Source: Anaerolineales bacterium UBA6663 (GTDB lineage Bacteria > Chloroflexota > Anaerolineae > Anaerolineales > UBA6663). From it: a stretch of 29,894 bases of DNA. The DNA is taken from positions 1 to 29,894 of the forward strand of contig DKKP01000295.1 of NCBI GenBank assembly GCA_002455335.1, written 5' to 3'. Positions 6,881 to 13,682 of this stretch are shown here, in pieces; position 1 is the first letter of the stretch; every line of letters begins with the position of its first letter. The notes beneath the pieces were generated by a model. That model had not been told where the DNA came from. It worked only from the letters and a program-made list of their open reading frames with translations, and ran no database searches. The translations under genes and the position numbers were made by a program.

Positions 6881-7447
6881 ATGGGAAAAGTGATAGCCGG
6901 CATGGCGATGTCGCTCGACGGCTTCGTGGAGGATCGCCACGGCAGTGTGAGCGCGTTGTATCCGGATCTCGCCGGCCTGCGCGAGACCGAGCCCTTGAAA
7001 GAAGCCATTCGTGATACGGGCGCCGTGGTCATGGGTTGGCGCACCTATGCGATGGCGCCCGACCCCGACGCCTACGCCGGGCACTACGAGTTTCAGGTGC
7101 CGGTCTTCGTTGTCGCGCGGCGTGTGCCCGATCGACTCCCCAAAGAGTCTCCACCCCTGACATTTACGTTTGTGACCCATGGCGTCGTGCGTGCGATCCA
7201 ACAGGCGCTCGTCGTCGCGGGGACTAAGGATGTCATGATCGTCGGCGGCCCTGCGACGATGAACCTCGCCCTGCGCGCCGGGCTGGTTGATGAGCTGCAC
7301 GTCGATCTGGTCCCCGTCCTTCTTGGCCACGGACTGCGCATGTTCGACGAGGGTGGGCTGCACCAGACGGCGCTGGAATGCCTGCAGACGACGGCGCTCC
7401 CGGGCGGGCGGATGCACCTGAAATATCGGTTGGCGCGACGGGCTTGA
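6881..7447 (+). CDS. Dihydrofolate reductase-fold protein (RibD C-terminal domain family)
   Basis: A 188-residue protein matching the RibD_C/YyaP/YwjB family: GMAMSLDGFVED near the N-terminus (7-18), VVMGWRTYAM (49-58), a nucleotide-binding IVGGPATMNLALRAGLVDEL and the closing VLLGHGLRMFDE. These are single-domain NADPH-binding proteins with the DHFR fold; actual substrates are mostly unknown and it is not the essential folA-type DHFR. A perfect GGAGGT ribosome binding site (6870-6875) precedes the ATG. It lies 29 nt after the previous gene on the same strand, so it may be the last gene of the mini-FtsK operon or have its own weak promoter. The gene ends 11 nt before the convergent holA. Confidence 0.85.
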   Translation: MGKVIAGMAMSLDGFVEDRHGSVSALYPDLAGLRETEPLKEAIRDTGAVVMGWRTYAMAPDPDAYAGHYEFQVPVFVVARRVPDRLPKESPPLTFTFVTHGVVRAIQQALVVAGTKDVMIVGGPATMNLALRAGLVDELHVDLVPVLLGHGLRMFDEGGLHQTALECLQTTALPGGRMHLKYRLARRA

Positions 7448-7458
7448 GCGGCGGCAGG

Positions 7459-8457
7459 CTACGCCGTGGTGAGGGTTGAGACCAGAACATCCAGGGCCGT
7501 TAGCGGATCCATCCGCCCGGTTTTGACGTCGATTTCGCACTCGAACAACTGCCGATAGAGTTGCTCGAGGCTCGCCAGCGTGTAGTTTTTGGTTTGCTGG
7601 CTGAGTTTCCCTGCCGGATAGGGGTGCAGACCAAGCGTCTGGGCGATGACGTTTGGCGAGGCGTGCGCGTCGACCAGTTCCTTGGTTTGGATCAAGAGCC
7701 GATACTGCCGCGTGATCATGGCCAGCACATAGCCAGCGTCCTCATGTTCGAGCAGCGCGTGCAACTCGCGAAGCGCGGGTTGTGCGCGACGCAGGCCGAG
7801 ATGGTCGACGAAATCAAAGACTCGCGCCTCTACCCCGGCTTTGGTCAGCGCCTGGACGTCATCGACCTCAACTGGGCGTTTCCAGGCCACATAGGTGAGT
7901 AGTTTCTCGATCTCGTTGCCAAGCGCACGTGGCTCGTGCTCGGCTTCGGCCAGGGCGCGGGCAGCGGCGGGCGTGATCTCACCCTTGTGGTGGCGGGCGC
8001 GCTTGCGGATCCAGTCGACCAGCGCATCGCCCTGAGGGACGTCGAACTTTCTTACCTTGGCCCAGGGCAACTGCGCCAGAGCCTTGAACAATGGGCCACG
8101 TTCCGAGAGATCGCGTCTCTCGAGCAGGACCAATGTCGCTGTCTCCGGGAGATCCGGCAGATAGGCGATCAGGGCGGCCAACGATGCCTTGCCGCTCTCG
8201 CTTACTTCGCCCTCCTCAGCTTTGCCCTGCAGCCGCGTGATCCACCCATCAACGATGGTCAACCGCTGATCGGCCAGAAAGGGCATCGCCCCGCAAGCGC
8301 TCTGGATGTCGGCGAGCGCCACCGTGCGACCGTCGAGCAACGCGATATTCAGGGCAGCCGTACCCGGGTCGGGGGCGACCCGGCTCTTGAGCTCGTCGAC
8401 GAACTCGGTGCCGGCATATTCATCCGTGCCGTGCAGCAAATACAGACGTGGCGTCAT
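7459..8457 (-). CDS. holA: DNA polymerase III delta subunit
   Basis: A 332-residue protein of typical HolA length. The N-terminal MTPRLYLLHGTDEYAGTEF carries the family's HG-[DE] motif, and MPFLADQRLTIVDGW (58-72) and LVLLERRDLSERGPLFKALA follow the delta-subunit pattern. The C-terminal helical domain (about 215-332) includes YVLAMITRQYRLLIQTKEL. Delta opens the beta clamp in the clamp-loader complex during replication and, unlike gamma/tau, has no functional Walker A. The gene follows the DUF6391-like gene after 18 nt on the same strand, has no ribosome binding site of its own, and probably depends on coupled translation. Confidence 0.93.
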   Translation of the reverse strand: MTPRLYLLHGTDEYAGTEFVDELKSRVAPDPGTAALNIALLDGRTVALADIQSACGAMPFLADQRLTIVDGWITRLQGKAEEGEVSESGKASLAALIAYLPDLPETATLVLLERRDLSERGPLFKALAQLPWAKVRKFDVPQGDALVDWIRKRARHHKGEITPAAARALAEAEHEPRALGNEIEKLLTYVAWKRPVEVDDVQALTKAGVEARVFDFVDHLGLRRAQPALRELHALLEHEDAGYVLAMITRQYRLLIQTKELVDAHASPNVIAQTLGLHPYPAGKLSQQTKNYTLASLEQLYRQLFECEIDVKTGRMDPLTALDVLVSTLTTA

Positions 8458-8475
8458 AAAGGTATAACGTTACGG

Positions 8476-8979
8476 TCAGTCGCAGGTCTCGACGAAGTGA
8501 GTGCGCAAAGGGCCCGGGAGCACGCGAACCGAGACAAGCCGCATGTCACGTACCTCGGCCGAGGTCGTGATGCTCCGCTGAAGCGAAAGACCGAGCGGCT
8601 GAGCCGCGATCAGGGCCAGGGTCGCAAGCGAGGCGGCCACAGGCAGACGATCGAATCGCTCGCGCGAATCACGTGTGCCCATGAAGGCGACGAAGACCGC
8701 GCCGGCCGCCGCCACCCCGGCTGTCACGTAATTCGTGCCGCAATGCGGATGGATCGCCAGCTCGCGTTCGCCAGCCCGCAGGCGCCGCAGGGCCTCCTCT
8801 GCGGCGCGCGCGATCGCTTCGGCATCGACGTCGCCATGGATGTAAAAGCCATTGGGCGTAGAGCGCCCGGCCAGGCTGACCCGATGCGTCAGCCCGAGAA
8901 CCGTGATCGTGGCATGCTCGAGACCGTGGTTGCGCCGGGTTCGATCGATCAGAGGGGATCGCAAGAGACTGGCGAACAT
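8476..8979 (-). CDS. DUF6391-like membrane protein
   Basis: A 167-residue protein starting MFASLLRSPLIDRTRRNHGL. The segment RRNHGLEHATITVL and the later IHPHCGTNYVT (His/Cys-containing) recall DUF6391 family proteins of Cyanobacteria and Chloroflexota. Two hydrophobic segments follow, about residues 85-103 and 115-135. The His, Glu and Cys residues (HGLEHA, HPHCGTN) could bind a metal, but the function is unknown. The ATG at 8979 is chosen over an upstream ATG at 9120, because the extension would run through the rpsU terminator and into rpsU, and because a TATAAT sits 7 nt before this ATG. holA follows 18 nt downstream. Confidence 0.72.
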   Translation of the reverse strand: MFASLLRSPLIDRTRRNHGLEHATITVLGLTHRVSLAGRSTPNGFYIHGDVDAEAIARAAEEALRRLRAGERELAIHPHCGTNYVTAGVAAAGAVFVAFMGTRDSRERFDRLPVAASLATLALIAAQPLGLSLQRSITTSAEVRDMRLVSVRVLPGPLRTHFVETCD

Positions 8980-8986
8980 GTGGATG

Positions 8987-8992
8987 ATTATA
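8987..8992 (-). promoter_or_regulatory. TATAAT -10 element placing transcription start on the ATG
   Basis: On the minus strand TATAAT (8992 to 8987) is followed by 7 nt and then the ATG at 8979. Initiation about 7 nt after a -10 hexamer would begin at the start codon, giving a leaderless mRNA. The -35 position falls inside the rpsU terminator and is poor, so a -10-driven promoter is implied. Confidence 0.5.
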
Positions 8993-8995
8993 ACA

Positions 8996-9024
8996 ACTGG
9001 GCCCGGTGGTGTACCGGGCCCAGT
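8996..9024 (-). terminator. rpsU terminator, perfect 12-bp hairpin
   Basis: ACTGGGCCCGGT (8996-9007) and ACCGGGCCCAGT (9013-9024) form a perfect 12-bp stem with a 5-nt loop, starting 4 nt after the rpsU stop. The minus-strand continuation is TGTTATAATC, T-rich enough for termination, and also contains the -10 of the next gene. Confidence 0.85.
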
Positions 9025-9028
9025 GTGC

Positions 9029-9235
9029 TTACTCGTCCATATTCGCGCGGCGCATGCGCTTGTTGATCCGGCGGATGGCCTTCTTCTTCTCGATCCGGCG
9101 CACCTCGCTCTTGGACACAAACCAGCGCTTGTTGCGCAGCTGGGTCAACAGGCCGCTGCGCATCACTTTCTTCTTGAAGCGCTTGAGCAGTTGATCCTGC
9201 GACTCGTTCGGGCGGAGTACAACTTTGGTCGTCAT
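9029..9235 (-). CDS. rpsU: 30S ribosomal protein S21
   Basis: A 68-residue, strongly basic protein: MTTKVVLRPNESQDQLLKRF, then KKVMRSGLLTQLRNKRWFVS and a Lys/Arg-rich tail ending ANMDE. This is S21, which sits at the mRNA exit side of the small subunit near the anti-Shine-Dalgarno helix and helps initiation. The tail (RRIEKKKAIRRINKRMRR) is typical of S21. The ATG at 9235 has an excellent AAGGGAGGT ribosome binding site (9247-9255 on the complement). An upstream ATG (9256) would place this site inside the gene and is rejected. It has its own promoter (9293-9322) and terminator, so it forms a single-gene unit. Confidence 0.95.
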   Translation of the reverse strand: MTTKVVLRPNESQDQLLKRFKKKVMRSGLLTQLRNKRWFVSKSEVRRIEKKKAIRRINKRMRRANMDE

Positions 9236-9292
9236 GGGTAATTCACCTCCCTTCAAGATGGGAGTGGGCCCGGCTGGCGACCGAGCGGGGCG

Positions 9293-9322
9293 AGTCTACC
9301 CCAGACGGGTGGGTTTTGTCAA
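9293..9322 (-). promoter_or_regulatory. rpsU: rpsU promoter
   Basis: On the minus strand, consensus TTGACA (9322 to 9317) is followed after 18 bp by TAGACT (9298 to 9293). Transcription should start near 9286, giving a leader of about 50 nt with a strong ribosome binding site. Confidence 0.75.
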
Positions 9323-9342
9323 TGAAACGAGCCGAAAAGCCG

Positions 9343-9870
9343 TCACTCGGCTTCGACCTCTTCATCCTCACGAGTCTTCCAGGTGCGCGACGCCCGGTCG
9401 ATGAACAACACCCCGTCCAGATGATCGATTTCGTGCTGGAAAATGCGCGCCAGCCAGCCCTCAGCCTTGATCCGAATCGGTCGGCCCTGCCGGTTCAAGG
9501 CCTTGATCTTTACAGCGTTATGTCGCATCACCATCCCGGCATAGCCCGGGATGGAAAGGCAACCCTCTGCCCCGTCGACCATTTCCTCGGAGCGGGTGGT
9601 GATCTCGGGATTGACGATCACGTACAGTTTGGCGGCAGGCGGTTCAACGCCCTCCGGCAGATCCTCAGAATCGGGAGCGTACTCGATGACTGCCAGACGG
9701 ATCGGCTCGGCCACCTGTGGCGCCGCCAGGCCAACGCCTGGGGCATCGCGCATGGTCTCGATCATGTCGTCGATCAGGCGCTGGATCTCGGGGGTGCGGG
9801 GGTCTGCGATCGGTCGGGCCTTGCGGCGCAGGATCGGGTTGCTAGGGGTGATGATCGTGAGCAATGACAT
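9343..9870 (-). CDS. def: Peptide deformylase
   Basis: A 175-residue enzyme with all three family motifs: GVGLAAPQ (45-52), EGCLSIPG (102-109, metal ligand Cys104) and QHEIDHLDG (145-153, ligands His146 and His150, catalytic Glu147). It removes the formyl group from the N-terminal Met of nascent proteins. The extra loop PDSEDLPEGVEPPAA (66-80) between motifs is longer than in the E. coli enzyme. It starts 6 nt after the stop of the cNMP/PH-domain gene on the same strand, so the two are co-transcribed. It is followed by rpsU with its own promoter. Confidence 0.96.
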   Translation of the reverse strand: MSLLTIITPSNPILRRKARPIADPRTPEIQRLIDDMIETMRDAPGVGLAAPQVAEPIRLAVIEYAPDSEDLPEGVEPPAAKLYVIVNPEITTRSEEMVDGAEGCLSIPGYAGMVMRHNAVKIKALNRQGRPIRIKAEGWLARIFQHEIDHLDGVLFIDRASRTWKTREDEEVEAE

Positions 9871-9876
9871 CTCGAT

Positions 9877-11526
9877 TCAAGGCTTCTGACGCTTTTGCGC
9901 GTCCTCCTGGGCGACCTCGTGATAAGCGGCCATCCAGCGTGACATTTCCTCGCGTTGTCGGGCGGCATCCGCAGCCTCTTTGCGCGCCTTGACCGCTTCC
10001 ATCCGTCGATAGATGTCGTTCTGGACACCCACGGGATCGAAGACGCCCTCGAAGCGGAGTTCATCGGCGCCGACCTTCGCGATCACGCTGCCGTAATTCA
10101 GCAGCAAGCCAAGCGCCCCCGGGCGCTCGTACTTCAAGCTTAACACGTTTCCAAGCGGCGCCGAACGTCGTTCCTCTGAGCCCAGTGGCTTGCGGTAAAG
10201 ATCGACGATCTGGTCGTTAGTCACCAGATAAAGATCGTTCTTCCAGTCCTCGAACTGATACAACCACCAACCCGCAAGCGGAAGAAAAGTCAGAAAGACC
10301 ACATAGGCGACGATATCGGGGGCAAAAAACTCCGGCAACAGGCCAAAAACCGCGGAGAATGCAAAGGCCACGAGCGCCACAAGCCCAAGCGAAGGATAGA
10401 GGGTCTCGCGAATCAACTCAAACCAGTGCTTGCGATAGATGACGGTGTCGCCTTGCGTGAAGCGAACCTTGAAGGAGAAGAACTCGGCGATTTGGGCCAG
10501 TAGACCGGGCCCAGCTTTGTCGTCTTTCGCATCCTTGTTCTTCTTTGGCCCCTCATCGGGCGGGCTCAAGCTGCGTCGGATCGCTGTTTTCATGGCTTCG
10601 CGTTCGGCAAGTCGGTTTCGATTGCGCGATCGATTCCATTGCTCTTCGACCAGAGCCGCCAGGCCGGCTGCGTTGCCCACTGATGTAAACGAGATCGCAC
10701 CCGAGAACGTCCGCACCAACACATCGCCGATACCGATCGAGCGCGTGATCACGTCAGTGATACGCACATCGACCGAAAGCACCGAGCCGAGTGGCGACTC
10801 CTGCCGGCTGTCGTAGATGCCGATGATTTTCTCGAGGTACACAACGCGTTGATCGGTGACGATGAAGTAATCGTTGCCCCAGTCGAGCACCAACCACCAC
10901 ATCCAGCCCAGGACCGCAAGAACGCCGAGCCCGCCGACAGTCACGCCCCAGAGCGCGTCGTTGAGATACAGCCACACGCCGACGCCGGCCGCGACCGCCA
11001 AGACCAAACCGACAACCGGCAGGAACAACGCCTGATAGAGGATGATCGGGTGCCGACGCGCCACGGCATAGACCTGCTCGCCGGGAGTCAGCCAGTTGAA
11101 GCGCATCCGGCGAGCTTGCTCACGGCCCTCGGCCATCAACTCGAGGTTTGCCCGGAGGCCCGGCACCTGCTGGATATCGGCCTCGAAACGCTCGAACTCG
11201 AGCCGCAGCAATTCACAGTCGGTGACGGCAACCATCGTCGCAGACCGCGCCGCTCGTTTAAGCAAAGCGCGCTCGCCGAAGAAATCGCCTGCCTTGAGCA
11301 CACCCAGATCGACCTCGCGTTCACCGACCTGCCGCAGCGCACGAACCTCACCACGTGTAATGATGTAAAACGCTTCCCCACGATCGCCCTGCCTGAAGAT
11401 CACGTCCTCGGCGGAATGGGCTTCCACCGTGAAATGCTCAGCCAGGCCTTCGAGTTGCTCGTCGGTGAAGCCCTTGAACAGGTAGATCGGGCGCATCCGC
11501 GCCACGTACGCCGCCGCGTTATCCAT
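9877..11526 (-). CDS. Cyclic nucleotide-binding domain protein with two membrane/PH-like modules
   Basis: A 549-residue protein with an unusual composite layout. Residues 14-125 are a cNMP-binding (CAP_ED) domain: VIFRQGDRGEAFYIITRGEV, GDFFGERALL (81-90) with the phosphate-binding Glu, and RSATMVAVTD. Two transmembrane helices (about 160-188 and 194-214) follow, then a bacterial PH-like domain (215-290, YFIVTDQRVVYLEKIIGIYD). After a charged linker (300-340) the module repeats: two helices (378-398, 403-425) and a second PH-like domain (430-505, LYLVTNDQIVDLYRKPLG). A Lys/Glu/Arg-rich helix closes the protein. It is probably an inner-membrane sensor of a cyclic nucleotide or dinucleotide, but the output is unknown. 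The TAGAAT 9 nt before the ATG and the lack of a ribosome binding site suggest a near-leaderless mRNA. def follows after 6 nt. Confidence 0.85.
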   Translation of the reverse strand: MDNAAAYVARMRPIYLFKGFTDEQLEGLAEHFTVEAHSAEDVIFRQGDRGEAFYIITRGEVRALRQVGEREVDLGVLKAGDFFGERALLKRAARSATMVAVTDCELLRLEFERFEADIQQVPGLRANLELMAEGREQARRMRFNWLTPGEQVYAVARRHPIILYQALFLPVVGLVLAVAAGVGVWLYLNDALWGVTVGGLGVLAVLGWMWWLVLDWGNDYFIVTDQRVVYLEKIIGIYDSRQESPLGSVLSVDVRITDVITRSIGIGDVLVRTFSGAISFTSVGNAAGLAALVEEQWNRSRNRNRLAEREAMKTAIRRSLSPPDEGPKKNKDAKDDKAGPGLLAQIAEFFSFKVRFTQGDTVIYRKHWFELIRETLYPSLGLVALVAFAFSAVFGLLPEFFAPDIVAYVVFLTFLPLAGWWLYQFEDWKNDLYLVTNDQIVDLYRKPLGSEERRSAPLGNVLSLKYERPGALGLLLNYGSVIAKVGADELRFEGVFDPVGVQNDIYRRMEAVKARKEAADAARQREEMSRWMAAYHEVAQEDAQKRQKP

Positions 11527-11535
11527 CGCACATTC

Positions 11536-11541
11536 ATTCTA
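11536..11541 (-). promoter_or_regulatory. -10 element TAGAAT for the cNMP/PH gene
   Basis: TAGAAT (11541 to 11536, minus strand) ends 9 nt before the ATG at 11526. The 9-nt gap carries no Shine-Dalgarno sequence. It pairs with a divergent TAGAAT at 11553-11558 in a 39-nt intergenic region. Confidence 0.45.
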
Positions 11542-11552
11542 GCATCGGCAGG

Positions 11553-11558
11553 TAGAAT
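11553..11558 (+). promoter_or_regulatory. -10 element TAGAAT for the YbaK-like gene
   Basis: TAGAAT (11553-11558) is followed by 7 nt and the ATG at 11566, so transcription would begin on the start codon. No good -35 lies 17 bp upstream, and no ribosome binding site is present before ATG 11566. Confidence 0.45.
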
Positions 11559-11565
11559 GCGCCGA

Positions 11566-12054
11566 ATGATGCCCAAACCGCTTCCTCCATCCGCCCAACG
11601 CGTCCAGGACGCGCTCGACAGCGCCGGTCTCGGACTGACCGTTCGTGAGCTCGAACAAAGCACGCGCACATCAGCCGAGGCCGCCGAAGCCGTCGGCTGC
11701 ACGGTCGGCCAGATCGTCAAGTCGATCATCTTCCGCGCCAAGGCCAGCGACAGGGTTGTGCTCGTGTTGACCTCAGGCGCAAATCGTGTCGACGAGCACA
11801 AGGTCGCGGCGCTATTGGGCGAAGGGCTCGGAAAGGCCGATGCCGACTTCGTGCGCGAGCGCACCGGTTTCGTGATCGGCGGCGTGGCTCCAGTCGGTCA
11901 CCGCGAGGCCCCGATCACGTTCATCGACGCCGATTTGCTGTCTCACGACGAGATCTGGGCCGCCGCCGGCACGCCGAACGCGCTCTTCCGTCTGACGCCG
12001 GGCGATCTCCAGATGCTCAGTCAGGGGCGCATCGCCGACGTCAAACGCGCCTGA
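11566..12054 (+). CDS. YbaK/ProX-type aminoacyl-tRNA deacylase domain protein
   Basis: A 162-residue protein with the YbaK fold: GCTVGQIVKSIIFRAK (44-59), LVLTSGANRVDEHKVAALLG (with the conserved Lys after DEH), FVIGGVAPVGH and ITFIDADLL. Stand-alone members hydrolyse mischarged tRNAs such as Ala- or Cys-tRNA(Pro) and act in translation quality control; substrate choice cannot be read here. Possible starts are ATG 11557, 11566 and 11569. 11566 is preferred because a TAGAAT -10 ends 7 nt before it, which fits a leaderless transcript, and because 11557 would overlap that hexamer. The gene's last 34 nt overlap the convergent deacetylase gene at 12021. Confidence 0.85.
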   Translation: MMPKPLPPSAQRVQDALDSAGLGLTVRELEQSTRTSAEAAEAVGCTVGQIVKSIIFRAKASDRVVLVLTSGANRVDEHKVAALLGEGLGKADADFVRERTGFVIGGVAPVGHREAPITFIDADLLSHDEIWAAAGTPNALFRLTPGDLQMLSQGRIADVKRA

Positions 12055-12785
12055 GCCTTTGGGCGCCCGGCGAGCAGCTGGCTGAGCGTCACGCACTGCC
12101 AACCCTGCTCCCGGGCGTGCGCGACAAGCCCCGGCAACGCAACCACTTCCTGCCAGAGGAAGTGGCCAAGAAAGATGTCGCCGGCCCGCGCCTCAGCGAC
12201 AAACCCCTCGACGACCTCGTCCGGCCCTGGGGTCGCCGAGCGTTGCTTCATCGAGTTCACGCGGTTCCACATCGCGATTTGAAGACCCGTGGTTGCCGCC
12301 GCGCGGCGCACCGTCTCGGCGTTCCACCCGTCGCCATAGGGCGGTCGCAGAAAACGAACATCGTGCAACCCGAGTTGCTCCCGCGCGACCCACTTCCATT
12401 GCTCGATCTCGTTGACGACGGCGTCAAAACACAACGATCCAAGCGCGGCATGGCTAAAGGTGTGGCATCCCAACTCATGCCCCTCGCTCACCGCACGTTG
12501 CCAGACCGCCGGCTTGTCGAGGATCGCCTTACCCGTCGGGAAGAGCGTCAACCGGACGTCGGCCGCTTGCGCGGCGTCCAGCAGACCGGCGACGTTGACG
12601 TACCCATCGTCAAACGTCAGCGCGATCCGTTTGCTCCCCTCTGGCGCCTTGAACCAGGCCGAAGGCCCTGGCTCACCCTCCCCGTAGGCAGGTCGAGCGG
12701 GCGTGGCAGTCAGGGCGCCGGCGGCGCCCGTCAGTGACAAGACTGCGACCTTGAGAAACGTCCGACGGGAGGTGTGAGTGACCAT
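12021..12785 (-). CDS. Tat-exported polysaccharide deacetylase (NodB domain)
   Basis: A 254-residue protein. The N-terminus TSRRTFLKVAVLSLTG is a twin-arginine signal (SRRTFLK), so it is folded before export. The NodB domain shows ALTFDDGY (55-62), HTFSH (108-112) with the metal His pair, RPPYGD (147-152) and a late LGHFL (206-210) with the catalytic His. It should deacetylate a cell-envelope polysaccharide. It differs clearly from the HTKTH-type enzyme at 2775-3773. A perfect 12-bp inverted repeat ends 4 nt upstream of the ATG and no ribosome binding site is present between them. The 3' end overlaps the YbaK-like gene by 34 nt. Confidence 0.9.
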   Translation of the reverse strand: MVTHTSRRTFLKVAVLSLTGAAGALTATPARPAYGEGEPGPSAWFKAPEGSKRIALTFDDGYVNVAGLLDAAQAADVRLTLFPTGKAILDKPAVWQRAVSEGHELGCHTFSHAALGSLCFDAVVNEIEQWKWVAREQLGLHDVRFLRPPYGDGWNAETVRRAAATTGLQIAMWNRVNSMKQRSATPGPDEVVEGFVAEARAGDIFLGHFLWQEVVALPGLVAHAREQGWQCVTLSQLLAGRPKAQARLTSAMRP

Positions 12786-12789
12786 GATT

Positions 12790-12822
12790 GACCTCAGAGT
12801 GCGTTAGTGACACTCTGAGGTC
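12790..12822. repeat. Perfect 12-bp inverted repeat directly upstream of the Tat deacetylase start
   Basis: GACCTCAGAGTG (12790-12801) and CACTCTGAGGTC (12811-12822) are perfect arms around 9 nt. The repeat ends 4 nt before the start codon at 12785. It could be an operator or, in RNA, a hairpin covering the initiation region. There is no T run to make it a terminator. Confidence 0.6.
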
Positions 12823-12954
12823 GCCGGTTCACTCGAAAGTTTTCGGCGAGTTACGGCTCGGCGACCGTTGGTTCACCACCAGGTTACTTCGTTTCTCGCG
12901 CCGGCCGATGCGTCGGATTGAGACGTGGGGGATGCGTCGTAGGAGACGCGAAGA

Positions 12955-12984
12955 GGCCCGCCCGGTGAATGCTCCGGGCGGGCC
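12955..12984 (-). terminator. Terminator of the Hsp20 gene
   Basis: GGCCCGCCCGG (12955-12965) and CCGGGCGGGCC (12974-12984) form a perfect 11-bp GC-rich stem with an 8-nt loop, 21 nt after the hsp20 stop. The following minus-strand bases TCTTCGCG hold few T, so efficiency is uncertain. Confidence 0.7.
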
Positions 12985-13005
12985 AGAAACGGGGGGATGT
13001 GGGGG

Positions 13006-13446
13006 TTACTTGACCTTGATCGAGATCGCCTTCGGGCGGGCGCTCTCGGCCTTGGGCAGACGAACGGTCAGCACGCCGTTCTCGAGGCCGGCCTCGACCC
13101 GCTCGCTGTCGAGCTCGGCGGGGAGCCGGAAGGTGCGTGCGAACTTACCGTACGTGCGTTCGCGGACGAGCCAGTCGCCTTCGGTTTCCGTCACAGGCTC
13201 GACCTTGACTTCACCACGGATCGAGACGGTGTTGCCAAGCACCTCGATCGTCAGGTCTTCGGCCTTGAGCCCGGGGACGGCGGCGGTCACGGTATAGCCG
13301 CGCTCACTGGCCTGGATGTCCATGGGCAGGCTGAGCGTGTCTTCCGAGAAGCGTTCCGAGAGCGGCGCCAACGCCTCTTCGAACCAACGATCCATCATGC
13401 GGGCCATCGGGCTTGGGCGATAGTAAGGGCGAATAGTGAGTGACAT
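13006..13446 (-). CDS. Small heat-shock protein, Hsp20/alpha-crystallin family
   Basis: A 146-residue protein with the alpha-crystallin domain at about 42-135. It shows MDIQASERGYTVTAAVPGLK (strand 2-3), ERTYGKFARTFRLP (the family's R-x-x-G-x-F-x-R-x-F-x-LP block) and LENGVLTVRLPK (A-x-x-x-n-GVL signature). The C-terminal tail ends AISIKVK, holding the I-x-I motif used for oligomer contact. It is an ATP-independent chaperone that holds unfolding proteins. The ATG at 13446 is chosen because GGAGGT lies just upstream (AGGAGGTCACC then ATG); the upstream ATGs at 13464 and 13461 lack one. I see no CIRCE or sigma-32 type element in the region upstream. Confidence 0.95.
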   Translation of the reverse strand: MSLTIRPYYRPSPMARMMDRWFEEALAPLSERFSEDTLSLPMDIQASERGYTVTAAVPGLKAEDLTIEVLGNTVSIRGEVKVEPVTETEGDWLVRERTYGKFARTFRLPAELDSERVEAGLENGVLTVRLPKAESARPKAISIKVK

Positions 13447-13682
13447 GGTGACCTCCTGCATCAACCGTTGTGATAACCAACTGATGGCCGCACTTTAGCC
13501 GGGCTGTGTTAGAGGAATGCTTGCGTTGCATCTGTTTTTCGTTAACAACCGGGCCAGGAGCGTCTATCCACACTCAGCGAGCGCTCATGCCCAAGAGATA
13601 CGAATCTAATACTCAGACGTCATGCTCTAGACATCTCCGCGCACCGGACCCAACCAGCCCCGGCGCGGACGGGAGGTCACCC

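Noticed and set aside
7936..9066. 376-codon open frame on the plus strand
   Set aside because: It is antisense to holA, the DUF6391-like gene and the start of rpsU; no ribosome binding site and no recognisable domain.
13447..13682. CIRCE or sigma-32 heat-shock element upstream of hsp20
   Set aside because: No TTAGCACTC-N9-GAGTGCTAA and no CTTGAA/CCCCAT pair was seen. A CTATCCACA at 13564 resembles a DnaA box but is isolated.
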